A DNA stretch of 64,000 nucleotides. Origin: Caldimonas brevitalea (lineage in GTDB: Bacteria; Pseudomonadota; Gammaproteobacteria; Burkholderiales; Burkholderiaceae_C). The notes under the pieces were generated by a model. That model had not been told where the DNA came from, did no database searches, and saw only the letters and a list, made by a program, of their open reading frames with translations. A program made the position numbers and the translations under genes. Positions 10,267 to 18,594 of this stretch are shown piece by piece (the first letter of the stretch is position 1; every line of letters starts with the position of its first letter). The stretch covers positions 4,092,001 to 4,156,000 of the forward strand of contig NZ_CP011371.1 in NCBI RefSeq assembly GCF_001017435.1. Reading direction: 5' to 3'.

Positions 10267-10609
10267 TCCGCACTCCGGCACCGGCGAGAGGTGCCGCGGC
10301 GAGAGGTGCCGCGGCGAGAGATGGCGGGCCCGAGGTGTCGATCTGCACCGATCTGTTCACCTTCGATTACTTTCGATGTGAAGCGCCACCAGCGGCGCCA
10401 GCCACGCTCCGGCGCACGCTTGAGCCTCTTTCTGCTTGGTTTTGGCAATGATTCATTGAGGCGCCGGCCGTTTATCTTCAATCTGGGCATCTCTACAGTT
10501 CATCCCATCGATGAGCGCAAAACGAATCACGCATGCGACTCAGCGGTGGGCCAGACGGCATACCCCGCCCGACCCGGACCTGTCACCTGATTGAAGAACG
10601 GAGAGCACC
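10267..10609. other. Intergenic region before the DUF4148 gene
   Basis: 343 bp without a supported gene. It begins with a short tandem repeat (10283-10327, listed separately). The middle (10350-10530) is moderately AT-richer and probably carries the promoter of the downstream DUF4148 gene. I see no clear consensus elements. Confidence 0.5.
10283..10327. repeat. 15-bp tandem repeat, three units
   Basis: The unit GGCGAGAGGTGCCGC occurs at 10283-10297 and 10298-10312, with a degenerate third copy at 10313-10327. It begins 16 bases after the preceding stop codon. Such an array could vary in copy number by slippage. No function is visible. Confidence 0.85.
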
Positions 10610-11041
10610 ATGAATGTCCAGAAGAACCTGATCGTCGCCCTGATGACCACCTTTGCCGCCGCCGGCGCCTTTGCAGGCGAAGCCAATGACTTCGACCAGA
10701 CCTGGACCCTTGAGCTGCCGTCGGTCAAGACCCGTGCCGAAGTGAAGGCCGAGCTGGCCCAAGCTCGTGCCCGAGGTGAACAGCTGGCGGTGTTCAGCGG
10801 CGAGGCCAGCGAGTTCTCGGACGCTGCCCGCACGGCCACCGCTCGCGGCGGCGACAACGACAAGGCCCAGGCCTCCACTGCGGGCAAGACCCGCGCTGAG
10901 GTGAAAGCGGAGCTGGCCGAGTCTCGTGCTGCAGGCCCGTTGCCGGTGTTCAGCGGTGAAGCCAGCGTGTTCCCCGAGCCGGGTCGCACCGCGACGGCAC
11001 GCGGCGGCAACGACGTGAAGCGCACGAACGTCGGCGGTTGA
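10610..11041 (+). CDS. DUF4148 family exported protein
   Basis: A 143-aa protein with a classical signal peptide (MNVQKNLIVALMTTFAAAGAFA, cleavage after AFA). The mature part holds two copies of the DUF4148 signature TRAEVKAELAQARA / TRAEVKAELAESRA (about residues 42-55 and 92-105). Each copy is followed by the same VFSGEAS and RTATARGG segments. Many Burkholderiales carry numerous small periplasmic proteins of this type with unknown function. Single copies of the motif are common, and here the whole unit has been duplicated internally. GGAGA lies just upstream of the ATG and a hairpin terminator follows, so it looks monocistronic. Confidence 0.9.
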   Translation: MNVQKNLIVALMTTFAAAGAFAGEANDFDQTWTLELPSVKTRAEVKAELAQARARGEQLAVFSGEASEFSDAARTATARGGDNDKAQASTAGKTRAEVKAELAESRAAGPLPVFSGEASVFPEPGRTATARGGNDVKRTNVGG

Positions 11042-11076
11042 GCGTTGCCGCGAAAAGGCCCCCAGGCAGAGCAACA

Positions 11077-11101
11077 GGGGCTGCGGTCGCCTCGCAGCCC
11101 C
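11077..11101 (+). terminator. Hairpin terminator after the DUF4148 gene
   Basis: A perfect 9-bp stem, GGGGCTGCG / CGCAGCCCC, with a 7-nt loop, starts 35 bases after the stop codon. It is followed by TAGTTCTC, only weakly T-rich. It probably ends the DUF4148 transcript and may also serve the converging gene. Confidence 0.65.
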
Positions 11102-11234
11102 TAGTTCTCATGCCATGCCGGACCCATGCGGCTTGCCGGCCGCACACTGCCAGTGCAAGCTGTCCTGCGGTATCAAGGCCTTCTCAGACGCTCTATGTCA
11201 CGAGTTGTGCGTGAGCCAGCCATCGCGAGCGGCG

Positions 11235-12188
11235 CTACCGCGGCCGCCGCTGGCGCAACCATGCGAGGCCACCGATGCCGAGCGCGAGGAGCAGCCAGGA
11301 CGACGGCTCGGGAACAGGCGGAGGCACGAAAGGCGACGGATCGGCCCCCACCTCGGTGCCGCTGTGGAAGTGGATCGATCCGTTGACGGCGACGCCGGTG
11401 TCGTTACGCAGCGACAGCTCCACCAGCCCAGATCGCTCCACCGTGTCGATGAAGCTGTCCTCGGAGGTCACCACGTGCAGTTGGGTCGCCTGAAAAGGGT
11501 CGCCCGTCAGTTCGCCTCGCAGGGTCAGCCTGCCCTCGGCGTAGGTTTCCACGTCTGCGAGCAGGCCGACATCGCTGATGCGAATGGTGCCGACAGACGA
11601 CACGATCAGTTCTGTGTTCGGGTTGATCACCACACCGAACATGCCGAAAGGCGCGCCTTCCCTGCTGTTGTGTGAGGTGAACGCCTCGCTGTAGACGACA
11701 CCGGGGGCCGTGAGATAGCTGCTGCTCTGAATGCCGAGCGTGGCATCGACAACCGCCGTCCCGCCCTTGTGTGTGTCGGACAAGGAGTTGGTGACCGTCT
11801 TCAGGAAGCCCTCCGCGCGCTTTTCCGAATGGTGCGCAGGATCGAACTGCATGTAGGCATCGGGGTCGTCGCCCAGCGTGATCGCCGTCACCGACCAAGC
11901 TTCGTCCAGGCTCTCGCTGCTCATGCTGTACCCAGCCGCAATGCCGTCGTTCATGTTCAGGTCGACCACCGTGAAGCGAGGTGCGCTCCACGAGGCAGAG
12001 GCGGTGACCGGCGCGCCCCACGCAGCACCGTGCATCGAACCGGCGCCATACACCGCACATAACATGAAGAGCGACACCACCCTGCGCTTGGTGCCGCCCC
12101 GTGGTCGCCACACCAGAAGGCGCCTCGCATGCGGACTAGGTCTGTCGGCCGGAACGACGGGGTGGTCGCGTTTGTTGAGGTCTGCCAT
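11235..12188 (-). CDS. PEP-CTERM sorting domain protein
   Basis: The C-terminus carries a textbook PEP-CTERM signal: VPEPSSW, a hydrophobic helix (LLLALGIGGLAWL) and the basic tail RQRRPR. Such proteins are exported by Sec and then processed by an exosortase (EpsH family) during sorting to the cell surface or exopolysaccharide matrix. From the ATG at 12188 the product is 317 aa, with a long basic N-region before the hydrophobic stretch VVSLFMLCAVYGAG. The frame is open further upstream, so the start is uncertain; a later Met (MLCAVYG) would give a shorter signal. The mature part is Ser/Thr-rich, beta-type, with no enzymatic motif. No exosortase gene lies in the window. Confidence 0.85.
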   Translation of the reverse strand: MADLNKRDHPVVPADRPSPHARRLLVWRPRGGTKRRVVSLFMLCAVYGAGSMHGAAWGAPVTASASWSAPRFTVVDLNMNDGIAAGYSMSSESLDEAWSVTAITLGDDPDAYMQFDPAHHSEKRAEGFLKTVTNSLSDTHKGGTAVVDATLGIQSSSYLTAPGVVYSEAFTSHNSREGAPFGMFGVVINPNTELIVSSVGTIRISDVGLLADVETYAEGRLTLRGELTGDPFQATQLHVVTSEDSFIDTVERSGLVELSLRNDTGVAVNGSIHFHSGTEVGADPSPFVPPPVPEPSSWLLLALGIGGLAWLRQRRPR

Positions 12189-12487
12189 GTGAGCCTTGTG
12201 AGGGCCGGTGGTCGAGAGCTGCGACCGATGACGGTGGACAGGCCAAGGAACCACCAGCTGAGGTGGTGACAGGAAGAATAGGAGCCGCACCGGCGATTGA
12301 AAGCCAGCAAGGCACCGGTTTGCGGGAAGGGAAAACCTGTGGCTGCCGGCGAACAACGTCATCTGCAGAGGGCCGGCGCGCTCGGTCGAGGCATGGCGAG
12401 GCCGCGCGATAGGACCTGCCGTCGATGTGGGACGCTTGTCATGAACAACAAGCGCAGGCTCTCCGGCGTCGGCCGATCTACGCTGGC

Positions 12488-13423
12488 CTATCTCACCCAG
12501 TGCGGGAAATACCCCAGCCCGCTTTGCACCGGGCCGTCGTGAGCCGGCACCACCACCAGCTTGGGGTCGCGTTGCATCACGGCACGGATCTTCTCGATGG
12601 CGGCCTGCGTGAGGGCCACGTCGTGATCGACGATCCGACGTGCGGCCCAGTTCTTCGGCCGGCCCTCCTGCAGCGCGCGCACGTTCCACACCACGTCGCC
12701 GACGAAGAAGTAGCGCGTGCCCGACGTGACCGTGACGAACAGGCCGACCGACCCCGGCGTGTGGCCGTACAGCGGCACCAGCACGACGCGCCCGTCGCCG
12801 AACAGATCCTGGCTGCGCTCGAAGCCTTCATGCGGGCCGTGCTGGAACTCGATGTCTTTCCAGCGCACGCCATGCGCCACCTGAGAGGGCCAGGGGCTGC
12901 CGGCGGACGACCCGGCCTCGCCGAGGAAGTGGTGCTCTTCACTCGACAGCCACACCTCGGCCTCCGGAAAATCGGCCAAGCCGCTCAGATGGTCCCAATG
13001 AGCATGGCTGACCACGATACGCTGGACCGGCGGGATGCCCGCCTGCTCCAGCTGTCGGCGCACCGGCGTGACAGGATTGTCGTAGCGAAAGAACGGGCGG
13101 TTCCACCACGGCATGTCGGCCGCGTACTGCTCGGCCACCTGGCTGCCCAGGCCGGTGTCGAACAGCAACGACGTCTGCCCGTGCTGGACCAGGACGGCCG
13201 AGAAGACGATGTCCACCTTCTCGCTGAAGCGACCGCCGGAGAACAGCATGCGCTCACGCGTTTGCAGCTGAGAGGTTTTGACGATGGCAAAACGTACGTC
13301 GTTGGCAACCTCCGACAACGTGGGAGGCAGGGTTCCCGGTGCCGCTGGCGCGGGGGTGGGCGGTTGCGCGTGAGCGACCAAAGCGGTGACGACAAGCACG
13401 ATGGCTGCGAGCTGTTGGAACAT
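12488..13423 (-). CDS. Secreted metallo-beta-lactamase-fold hydrolase, AHL-lactonase-like
   Basis: From the ATG at 13423 the product is 311 aa with a signal peptide (MFQQLAAIVLVVTALVAHA). The metal site is intact: SHAHWDHLSG gives the HxHxDH motif, and later His and Asp ligands lie in YGHTPGS and VGDVVW. The order of segments (VLVQHG..LLFDTGLG, then HAHWDH, then GHTPGS) is that of the N-acyl-homoserine lactonase-like branch of the MBL family. Lactone hydrolysis is possible, but a periplasmic location and the general breadth of the family leave the substrate open. An in-frame ORF extends to 13501, but this would put the signal peptide internally. It is divergent from a MerR regulator with a MerR-type promoter between them, so it is probably that regulator's target. 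Confidence 0.88.
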   Translation of the reverse strand: MFQQLAAIVLVVTALVAHAQPPTPAPAAPGTLPPTLSEVANDVRFAIVKTSQLQTRERMLFSGGRFSEKVDIVFSAVLVQHGQTSLLFDTGLGSQVAEQYAADMPWWNRPFFRYDNPVTPVRRQLEQAGIPPVQRIVVSHAHWDHLSGLADFPEAEVWLSSEEHHFLGEAGSSAGSPWPSQVAHGVRWKDIEFQHGPHEGFERSQDLFGDGRVVLVPLYGHTPGSVGLFVTVTSGTRYFFVGDVVWNVRALQEGRPKNWAARRIVDHDVALTQAAIEKIRAVMQRDPKLVVVPAHDGPVQSGLGYFPHWVR

Positions 13424-13470
13424 GGCGATGAACACCTGTGAGTTGAAGTCGGACTGACGGCGAACCCGAA

Positions 13471-13501
13471 GGCTAAAGCTTGGAGTAAGCTCGAAGGTCA
13501 A
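13471..13501 (-). promoter_or_regulatory. MerR-type promoter/operator of the MBL hydrolase gene
   Basis: On the minus strand TTGACC (13501-13496) is followed by a 19-bp spacer and a weak -10 (TTAGCC). Over-long 19-20 bp spacers are characteristic of promoters untwisted by MerR proteins. The spacer contains the perfect dyad AGCTT-ggagt-AAGCT (13477-13491). The site sits between the divergent MBL and MerR genes. Assignment is by architecture only. Confidence 0.55.
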
Positions 13502-13540
13502 GTCACTTCAACGCTCGCCCTGCGAAACGAGCCCACTGCC

Positions 13541-14017
13541 ATGAACATCGGCGCCCTGGCACAACTGACTGGCGTCAGCACCGACACGCTGCGCTACTAC
13601 GAGAAGGAAGGCCTGCTGGAGCGGCCTGCCCGCGCTGCCAATGGCTATCGTGTCTACGGCGAGGTGCACGCGGAGCGGGTGCGTTTCGTGCGAGGCGCCC
13701 AAGCGCTTGGTTTTTCGCTCTCGGAGATCCGCTGGATCCTTCCCAAGCTCGACGCCGGCCAGGTGGTGCGGGCGGACCTCGAAAAGTATCTGATGTGCAA
13801 GGTGGCCGAGATCGACGCGCACATTCGGCAGCTGCGGGCCTTGAAGAAAGACCTGCTGGCCACCTTCGGTTCGATGGGGTGTGCGCCCGAACGTGCGGTG
13901 ACGGTCAAGCACGCCACCAACAAGTCTACGCCCCGCGAACGCGCTGGTACCGCGACCACACGCCGGTTGCATCCCAAGGAACGGCGCTCGGCAGGCAACA
14001 CGAGGTCCGTGCGATAG
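13541..14017 (+). CDS. MerR family transcriptional regulator
   Basis: A 158-aa protein whose N-terminus is a typical MerR winged helix: MNIGALAQLTGVSTDTLRYYEKEGLL, then NGYRVY. A dimerisation helix follows (about residues 80-120, ending ALKKDLLATFG). The C-terminal tail has two Cys (in LMCKVAE and SMGCAPE) but no clear CueR/ZntR metal loop, so the ligand is unknown. The last 40 residues are basic and low in conservation. It is divergent from the lactonase-like hydrolase and probably controls it through the 19-bp-spacer promoter between them. Confidence 0.9.
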   Translation: MNIGALAQLTGVSTDTLRYYEKEGLLERPARAANGYRVYGEVHAERVRFVRGAQALGFSLSEIRWILPKLDAGQVVRADLEKYLMCKVAEIDAHIRQLRALKKDLLATFGSMGCAPERAVTVKHATNKSTPRERAGTATTRRLHPKERRSAGNTRSVR

Positions 14018-14382
14018 GCGCTTGCGAGCCGTCGACACGACGGCCCGGTGCAGCTGGCGACGGGACCGTAAGCAGGGATGGCCGCGGCTCGCCACCCGGA
14101 TCTTCTCGTCCGGGGCCACCCTCCCCGCCACAGGAGGGCCTTCCATTGCTTTCCAAGTGGTTCACTCCAACGAACGCGACAGTCATACTTTGCTTCAGAC
14201 CCGCGGAGTGCACTCAACAGTGACTACGCTGGGTGCACTTCGTATCGAGCCCCGGCGGAAGTTCGAACGCCGGATCGCAGCTTCGCGCTCGCCCAGCGGG
14301 CGGCTGAGCATTCCTGTGGTGCAGCGCAGCCGGTAGACGGGCTGATGTGGAAGGACCACTGGGCGGACCTGGAAGGCATCAG
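14018..14382. other. Intergenic region with a dispersed repeat
   Basis: 365 bp between the converging MerR gene and the M20 peptidase gene. It holds one copy of a 66-bp dispersed repeat (14076-14141) whose second copy is at 16824-16891. I see no gene with coding character in the rest. Confidence 0.6.
14076..14141. repeat. Dispersed repeat, copy 1 (66 bp)
   Basis: It starts GGATGGCCGCGGCTCGCCAC and ends CCACAGGAGGGCCT. Copy 2 at 16824-16891 is the same at both ends and differs only in the middle (about 22 positions in, with a 2-bp indel). The 3' half can fold through CCCTCC / GGAGGG. It lies between genes here, consistent with a small REP-like element. Confidence 0.75.
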
Positions 14383-16095
14383 CTATCTCGCGGTCTTGTT
14401 TGCAATCTCGTCCAGCATGATTTGGTACAGGATGCGCGCGCTGAGCTTCAGGTCTTCGATCGGCGCGCCCTCGCCCAGGCCGTGGAAATTGATCGGTGGC
14501 CCGAACCCTAGGGTGAAGAGCGAGCCGGCCGCCACGAGATTGACCTGCCCTTTCGCGTCCGTGCCCCCGCCGATGGCTGCCAACGGCATCGGCGTGCCGA
14601 CCACCCGCTCATATGCGGCGCTGATCCGTTGGAACCGCGGGCTCTGCGGGTCGCGCACGTCGGGTGAACCAGCGTTCACAGTCGTCACCGTGACGGCCTG
14701 ACCCGGCCGGTCCTGCTGAAAGCGGCTCACCAGTTGCCCGAAGACATCGGGAAAGATGCTGGTGCCCGGCAACTGCCCCTCGGTCTTGCCGTCCCACGCC
14801 ACGCCGTGATGGCCGAGGGCATAGCGGATGTCGATCTTGAGGGTCGCATCTTGCGGGCTGGTCGTGACGCGCGTCAGCGCGTAGGTTGTGCCGTTGCCTT
14901 GCTCGAAGACCTGATCGTGGCGTTCGAGCAGGTCGGGATGCTTCTCGCCGAAGACAGTCGTGCCCCAACCCCAGGCCATGAACTGCAGCATCCGCCCGAC
15001 GCCGTTCGGCGCGAGCGTCCCGTCGTCCACCAGGTGAGCGAGAAAGTTCGCAAGCGAGACGACCGGATTCGCCCCCTTCGCGCGGTTCTCCTCCGGCACC
15101 GACCCGTGTTGGGCGCCGATGACCTTGGTGGTCAGGACCACTGCCTTTGCGTCGCGTGTAACCTCGAGCGGCGCTCGCCGATACTGCGGATCATCGAAGC
15201 CGTATTGCTGGTAGAGATCTGCGACGTTGGCCGCCAGGTGGTCGAGCGCGACCTCATCGTCGCCGTTGATGCGCGCGGTCACCGTATCCGGAATCTGATT
15301 GGTGGCCCCGGGGGCGCTGTTGAAGGCCTCGATGAAGATGCCGTTGCTCGGCGCCGCGCCGAGCGGGACGGTGAAGATCGGCCGCTCGATCCCCTTCTCG
15401 GCGCGGACCGTCCACGCCGCGTCGAAGACAATGCCGAAATCGGGCACGCCGACCTCCTCGAAGTAGTACGCGGTCGAGAAGTCGGTCTCCTCGGAGGTGT
15501 CGAAGATCAGTTCGATCGTCAGCCCGTCGAGTGCGTCGGTTCCGTCGTAGAGGTTCGCCAGCGCCCGCATCACGATGAACCCAAGGACGCCTGGGCCCTT
15601 GTCATCCACCGCCCCTAGGCCCACCAGGAAGGGCTGGGGCGCGCCGCGGTAGTCGCGAGTCTCGACACGCGGCTCGAAAGGCCGCCAATCTGCATTGCCG
15701 GGCGGCACCGTGTCCAGGTGCGTCAGGATCGCGACCTTCTTCGGCCCGCTGCCGAGACGGAACCCGAACACCCATTGGGTCTGGGACGGGCCCGCCCGGC
15801 GCCACTCGAACGGCTCGAGCTTTAGGGTTCTCTGCCCCCGATTGAACTCCTCGGCAAGCCCCATCAGGTAGCTGCGCGCGCTCGCCAGATTGTCAACCAC
15901 CCGCTGCTCGCTTTGCGGGTCTTCCGTACGGTACGTCTGCAGCGTGACGAGGTGGCTCGCCTCCGAGACGAATTGCTGCGCCAGCATCCGCTCCAAGAAC
16001 GAGCGGCTGTCGTCGCCATCCGAACCGCTGCAGCCAGCAAAGAACACAAGGGCAGCAACAGCCAAGCGAGCGTGATGCACAAGGACGCGTTTCAT
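14383..16095 (-). CDS. M20 family metallopeptidase, lipoprotein
   Basis: From the ATG at 16095 the product is 570 aa. The N-terminus is a lipoprotein signal (VAALVFFAGCSGS, lipobox FAGC), placing the enzyme on a membrane facing the periplasm. Dinuclear zinc site motifs of the M20 (PepV/dipeptidase/ArgE) family are present in order: LTHLDTVPPG, GLGAVDDKG and FDTSEETDF (the Glu-Glu pair). A long dimerisation insert follows, and there is a late metal region at GGGTDAKG and NFHGLGEG. The protein is longer than most M20 enzymes, at about 400-480 aa. A role in peptide scavenging or turnover is inferred. The ORF extends 13 codons upstream, but the later ATG fits the signal peptide. Confidence 0.88.
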   Translation of the reverse strand: MKRVLVHHARLAVAALVFFAGCSGSDGDDSRSFLERMLAQQFVSEASHLVTLQTYRTEDPQSEQRVVDNLASARSYLMGLAEEFNRGQRTLKLEPFEWRRAGPSQTQWVFGFRLGSGPKKVAILTHLDTVPPGNADWRPFEPRVETRDYRGAPQPFLVGLGAVDDKGPGVLGFIVMRALANLYDGTDALDGLTIELIFDTSEETDFSTAYYFEEVGVPDFGIVFDAAWTVRAEKGIERPIFTVPLGAAPSNGIFIEAFNSAPGATNQIPDTVTARINGDDEVALDHLAANVADLYQQYGFDDPQYRRAPLEVTRDAKAVVLTTKVIGAQHGSVPEENRAKGANPVVSLANFLAHLVDDGTLAPNGVGRMLQFMAWGWGTTVFGEKHPDLLERHDQVFEQGNGTTYALTRVTTSPQDATLKIDIRYALGHHGVAWDGKTEGQLPGTSIFPDVFGQLVSRFQQDRPGQAVTVTTVNAGSPDVRDPQSPRFQRISAAYERVVGTPMPLAAIGGGTDAKGQVNLVAAGSLFTLGFGPPINFHGLGEGAPIEDLKLSARILYQIMLDEIANKTAR

Positions 16096-16179
16096 GCAGC
16101 GAAGCATAGACGGAAAAACCTGCGGTGTGTTCACGTCGCGCGCCTGCTGGATTCTGACGCTTTCCGAGCCTCAGCCCAC

Positions 16180-16371
16180 CTACCCGGCACTACTGCTTCG
16201 CGTCAGCTCGTTGATGAGCAGCGCAACGGTCGTGGCCTCCATGTGCATCACGATGGGCAGCGTCAGCGCGCCGGACCGAAGCCGAGCCAGCGCCAACGCA
16301 ACGGCCAGAAAGAAGAACAACACCAGGGTGGACGGATTCACGTACTGCCGGTGCATTAACACAAATGCCAC
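16180..16371 (-). pseudogene. Possible remnant of a CPBP intramembrane protease, C-terminal part only
   Basis: The frame encodes 63 aa ending in two hydrophobic stretches, LVLFFFLAVALALARLRSGA and LTLPIVMHMEATTVALLINE. The pattern of a hydrophobic helix, then xSGxLxxPIxxH, then another helix matches the last two helices of CPBP (CAAX-like) membrane proteases. The upstream two-thirds, with the catalytic EExxxR and first His motifs, is absent. About 90 bp upstream the sequence becomes a duplicated fragment of a glycosidase-like gene. I infer a truncated relic; it could also be a chance small membrane ORF. Confidence 0.4.
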
Positions 16372-16458
16372 CCGGTATCGACCCCGACCGGCGCACCCGC
16401 GATCATCACCATCTGGGCGAATCGAAATGCCACGTATTTCTGAGACAGGACACTAGCC

Positions 16459-16823
16459 GGTCACCGGCTGTTCCGCCGACTCCTGCTGCGCTTTGCAGTT
16501 GAAGCTGTAAGTGGCGTTCGGCGTGAGGCCGTTCAGGGTGAGCGTTCGGTGAGAGAGCCCGCCCGTCACGGTCACCTCGAGGTGGGCTCACCACTCCAGC
16601 GCCCCGCCGGGATTTGGGCGCTACGACACAAACCAGAATTGGGCGCTGCTCCCGCGGGCGTCGAGGTCGCAGTGCAAGGTGGACGACGTCCGTCCCACGC
16701 TGATTGCAGCTTGCGCCGTGAGCACCGGAGGTCCTGAGAACAGCGTGCCCGTGGTGACGGAACGCCAGGCCTCCCGGCTGGTCGCGTCGTTCAATCGGTA
16801 GTCGCCCCCGACCGTCGAATGAA
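16459..16823 (-). pseudogene. Decayed duplicate of the 3' part of the glycosidase-like gene
   Basis: This 365-bp stretch aligns without net gaps to 16951-17315, at a constant offset of 492 bp and roughly 95% identity. It corresponds to the C-terminal 120 or so residues of the neighbouring gene. The copy is broken: a Trp codon has become TAG (16621-16623), and a further TGA lies 14 codons beyond it in the same frame. Homology stops exactly where the 68-bp dispersed repeat begins (16824). It is non-functional. Confidence 0.9.
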
Positions 16824-16891
16824 GGATGGCCGCGGCTCGCCACCCGCGGTCTTGTCGTCGGGCGGCCACCCTCCCCGCCACAGGAGGGCCT
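16824..16891. repeat. Dispersed repeat, copy 2 (68 bp)
   Basis: Second copy of the element at 14076-14141, with the same first 22 bases and last 28 bases. It abuts the end of the duplicated fragment at 16823 on one side and lies 26 bp from the stop of the intact gene on the other. It therefore sits at the junction of the duplication. Confidence 0.75.
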
Positions 16892-16917
16892 GTCTCAATG
16901 CCACGGCAGGGTGTCGC

Positions 16918-18165
16918 TCAGGGAAGTGTTCGGAACTCTCGATACTCGCTGGTCACCGGCTGTTCCGCCGACTCCTGCTGCGCTTTGCAGTTGAAGCGGT
17001 AAGTGGCGTTCGGCGTGAGGCCGTTCAGGGTGAGCGTTCGGTGAGAGAGCCCGCCCGTCACGGTCACCTTGGGGTGGGCTTGCCATTCCAGCGCCCCGCC
17101 GGGATTGGGGCGCCACGACACAAACCAGAATTGGGCGCTGCTCCCGCGGGCGTCGACGTCGCAGTGCAAGGTGGACGACGTCCGTCCCACACTGCTGGCA
17201 GCTTGCGCGGTGAGCACCGGAGGTCCTGAGAACAGCGATCCCGTGGTGACGGAACGCCACGCCTCCCGGCTGGCCGCGTCGTTCAATCGGTAGTCGCCGC
17301 CGACCGTCGAATGAAAATAGGTGACGAACACGGCCCGGTTTCGCGCCCAGTGTCCCAGACCGGTCAGCCAGTCGGGACGGCCCTGGATGCATTCCTTCGA
17401 GCCGATCTCCGCGATCGCGTATTCGTTGCCTTCCGCCTGCGTGATGCGGTAGGCGGGTCGCTTGGCCTCGTGTGCCTCCATCGACTGGTAGGTGCAGTTG
17501 GAGGCAGCGACATAGTTGTATTGATCCCACGCCTGTACGTCGATGACACCTGCGCCCGGATAGTAGTCACGCCAGTTACGACCGGACGCAGCATCCAGTG
17601 TCCAGTCCATCAACACCTGCGTGGTGCGCAGCATCGGGTTGTTTGCTTCATCGGCGAGTCGGTCGAGACGCTGGAAAGCGGCCCGGTAATCCGCTGCCGT
17701 GAACTCCCCTGCCTGGATGTTGTCCTCGGGTTCGTGCCAATAGACCCACCAGACCTTTCGATCGCGTGGCGCTGCTGCGAACCAGCTTCGCATCGGCGCG
17801 TCGTGGAGGCCCCTGAGCACATCAGGCGGATGCAGCTTGAACGACACCACAACGGCACGGCCGTGGTTCAGCGATGCATGGGTCCACGGCTGCGGCGCGC
17901 CTGCGGAGAACAGCCTCAGCACAGGCAAAGGCCCGAACAGCGCCTCATGTCGCCCGATGGCGTTGGGCCACGATTCATCCGCCGGCTCCCGGTAGATGCT
18001 TGATCCGAACAGGGTGTCGGCCGTGGCGGTGCCGGCAACGGCGGACAGCATCGCGAGGGAGAGGCCAGCCATGCCTCGTCCCGTCAGCAGCGCGTGTAAG
18101 GCTGGCCCCGCGGAGCGGGTCCAGGATGGGCCAGATGATCTTGCGGCATCAGGTGTCATGTGCAT
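16918..18165 (-). CDS. Secreted glycoside hydrolase-like protein with C-terminal Fn3-like domain
   Basis: The start is the ATG at 18165, preceded by AGGAG. The product is 415 aa. A Tat/Sec-like signal with a long N-region ends near GTATADTLFG. The catalytic part (about residues 50-320) looks like a TIM-barrel glycosidase. VWWVYWHEPEDN offers the acid/base Glu, as in the HEPE motif of GH26-like enzymes, and AIAEIGSKE offers a nucleophile Glu on a later strand. The last 90 residues (LEWQAHPKVTVTGGLSHRTL and following, with GLTPNATYRF) are a fibronectin-III-like module. The substrate is unknown; polysaccharide cleavage outside the cell is inferred. The 3' end has been duplicated downstream as a pseudogene. 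Confidence 0.8.
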   Translation of the reverse strand: MHMTPDAARSSGPSWTRSAGPALHALLTGRGMAGLSLAMLSAVAGTATADTLFGSSIYREPADESWPNAIGRHEALFGPLPVLRLFSAGAPQPWTHASLNHGRAVVVSFKLHPPDVLRGLHDAPMRSWFAAAPRDRKVWWVYWHEPEDNIQAGEFTAADYRAAFQRLDRLADEANNPMLRTTQVLMDWTLDAASGRNWRDYYPGAGVIDVQAWDQYNYVAASNCTYQSMEAHEAKRPAYRITQAEGNEYAIAEIGSKECIQGRPDWLTGLGHWARNRAVFVTYFHSTVGGDYRLNDAASREAWRSVTTGSLFSGPPVLTAQAASSVGRTSSTLHCDVDARGSSAQFWFVSWRPNPGGALEWQAHPKVTVTGGLSHRTLTLNGLTPNATYRFNCKAQQESAEQPVTSEYREFRTLP

Positions 18166-18594
18166 CACGTTTCTCTCCTTGATAGGCCCTCGTGCAGGGT
18201 GTTGGGCCTCCAAACGGAGACCCCTGGGGCCGGATTTGCTTAGGACACGCTCCGGCGAAAGGAAGCAACATGGTCAGGTAGCTCAGGACGATGACCGACG
18301 CGTTGAGCGTCGCCGCAGTCCTTCACGCCGTCTTTCTGTTACCGCACAACGGCGGGACATCGACGTCGAACATCGCTTCTGTTGCGCTATTCGCCGGAGC
18401 ATCGACACATCGGAAGCCCGATGGGTGAAGGCGACTCCAGCCAGCGCCGCCAACAGGAGCCGCGGCGGGATGCACAACTTGCGAGTGGGTGAGGTTACGC
18501 TCGGCCTTGGAGGCAGTCGAGCCCCCGCAAGCGCGGGGGGCAGGCATGCCGGCTTGGGCATAGTCTGCACACCCGATGTTGTTCGGAGCGAGAC
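18166..18594. other. Divergent intergenic region
   Basis: 429 bp between the glycosidase-like gene and a PEP-CTERM gene, with promoters for both presumed here. A strong hairpin (CCCCCGC, loop AAGC, GCGGGGG; 18522-18539) lies about 55 bases upstream of the PEP-CTERM start. I see no coding signal. Confidence 0.5.

Noticed and set aside
13508..14146. 212-codon minus-strand ORF opposite the MerR gene
   Set aside because: The plus strand has a typical MerR domain; the minus frame has no motif.
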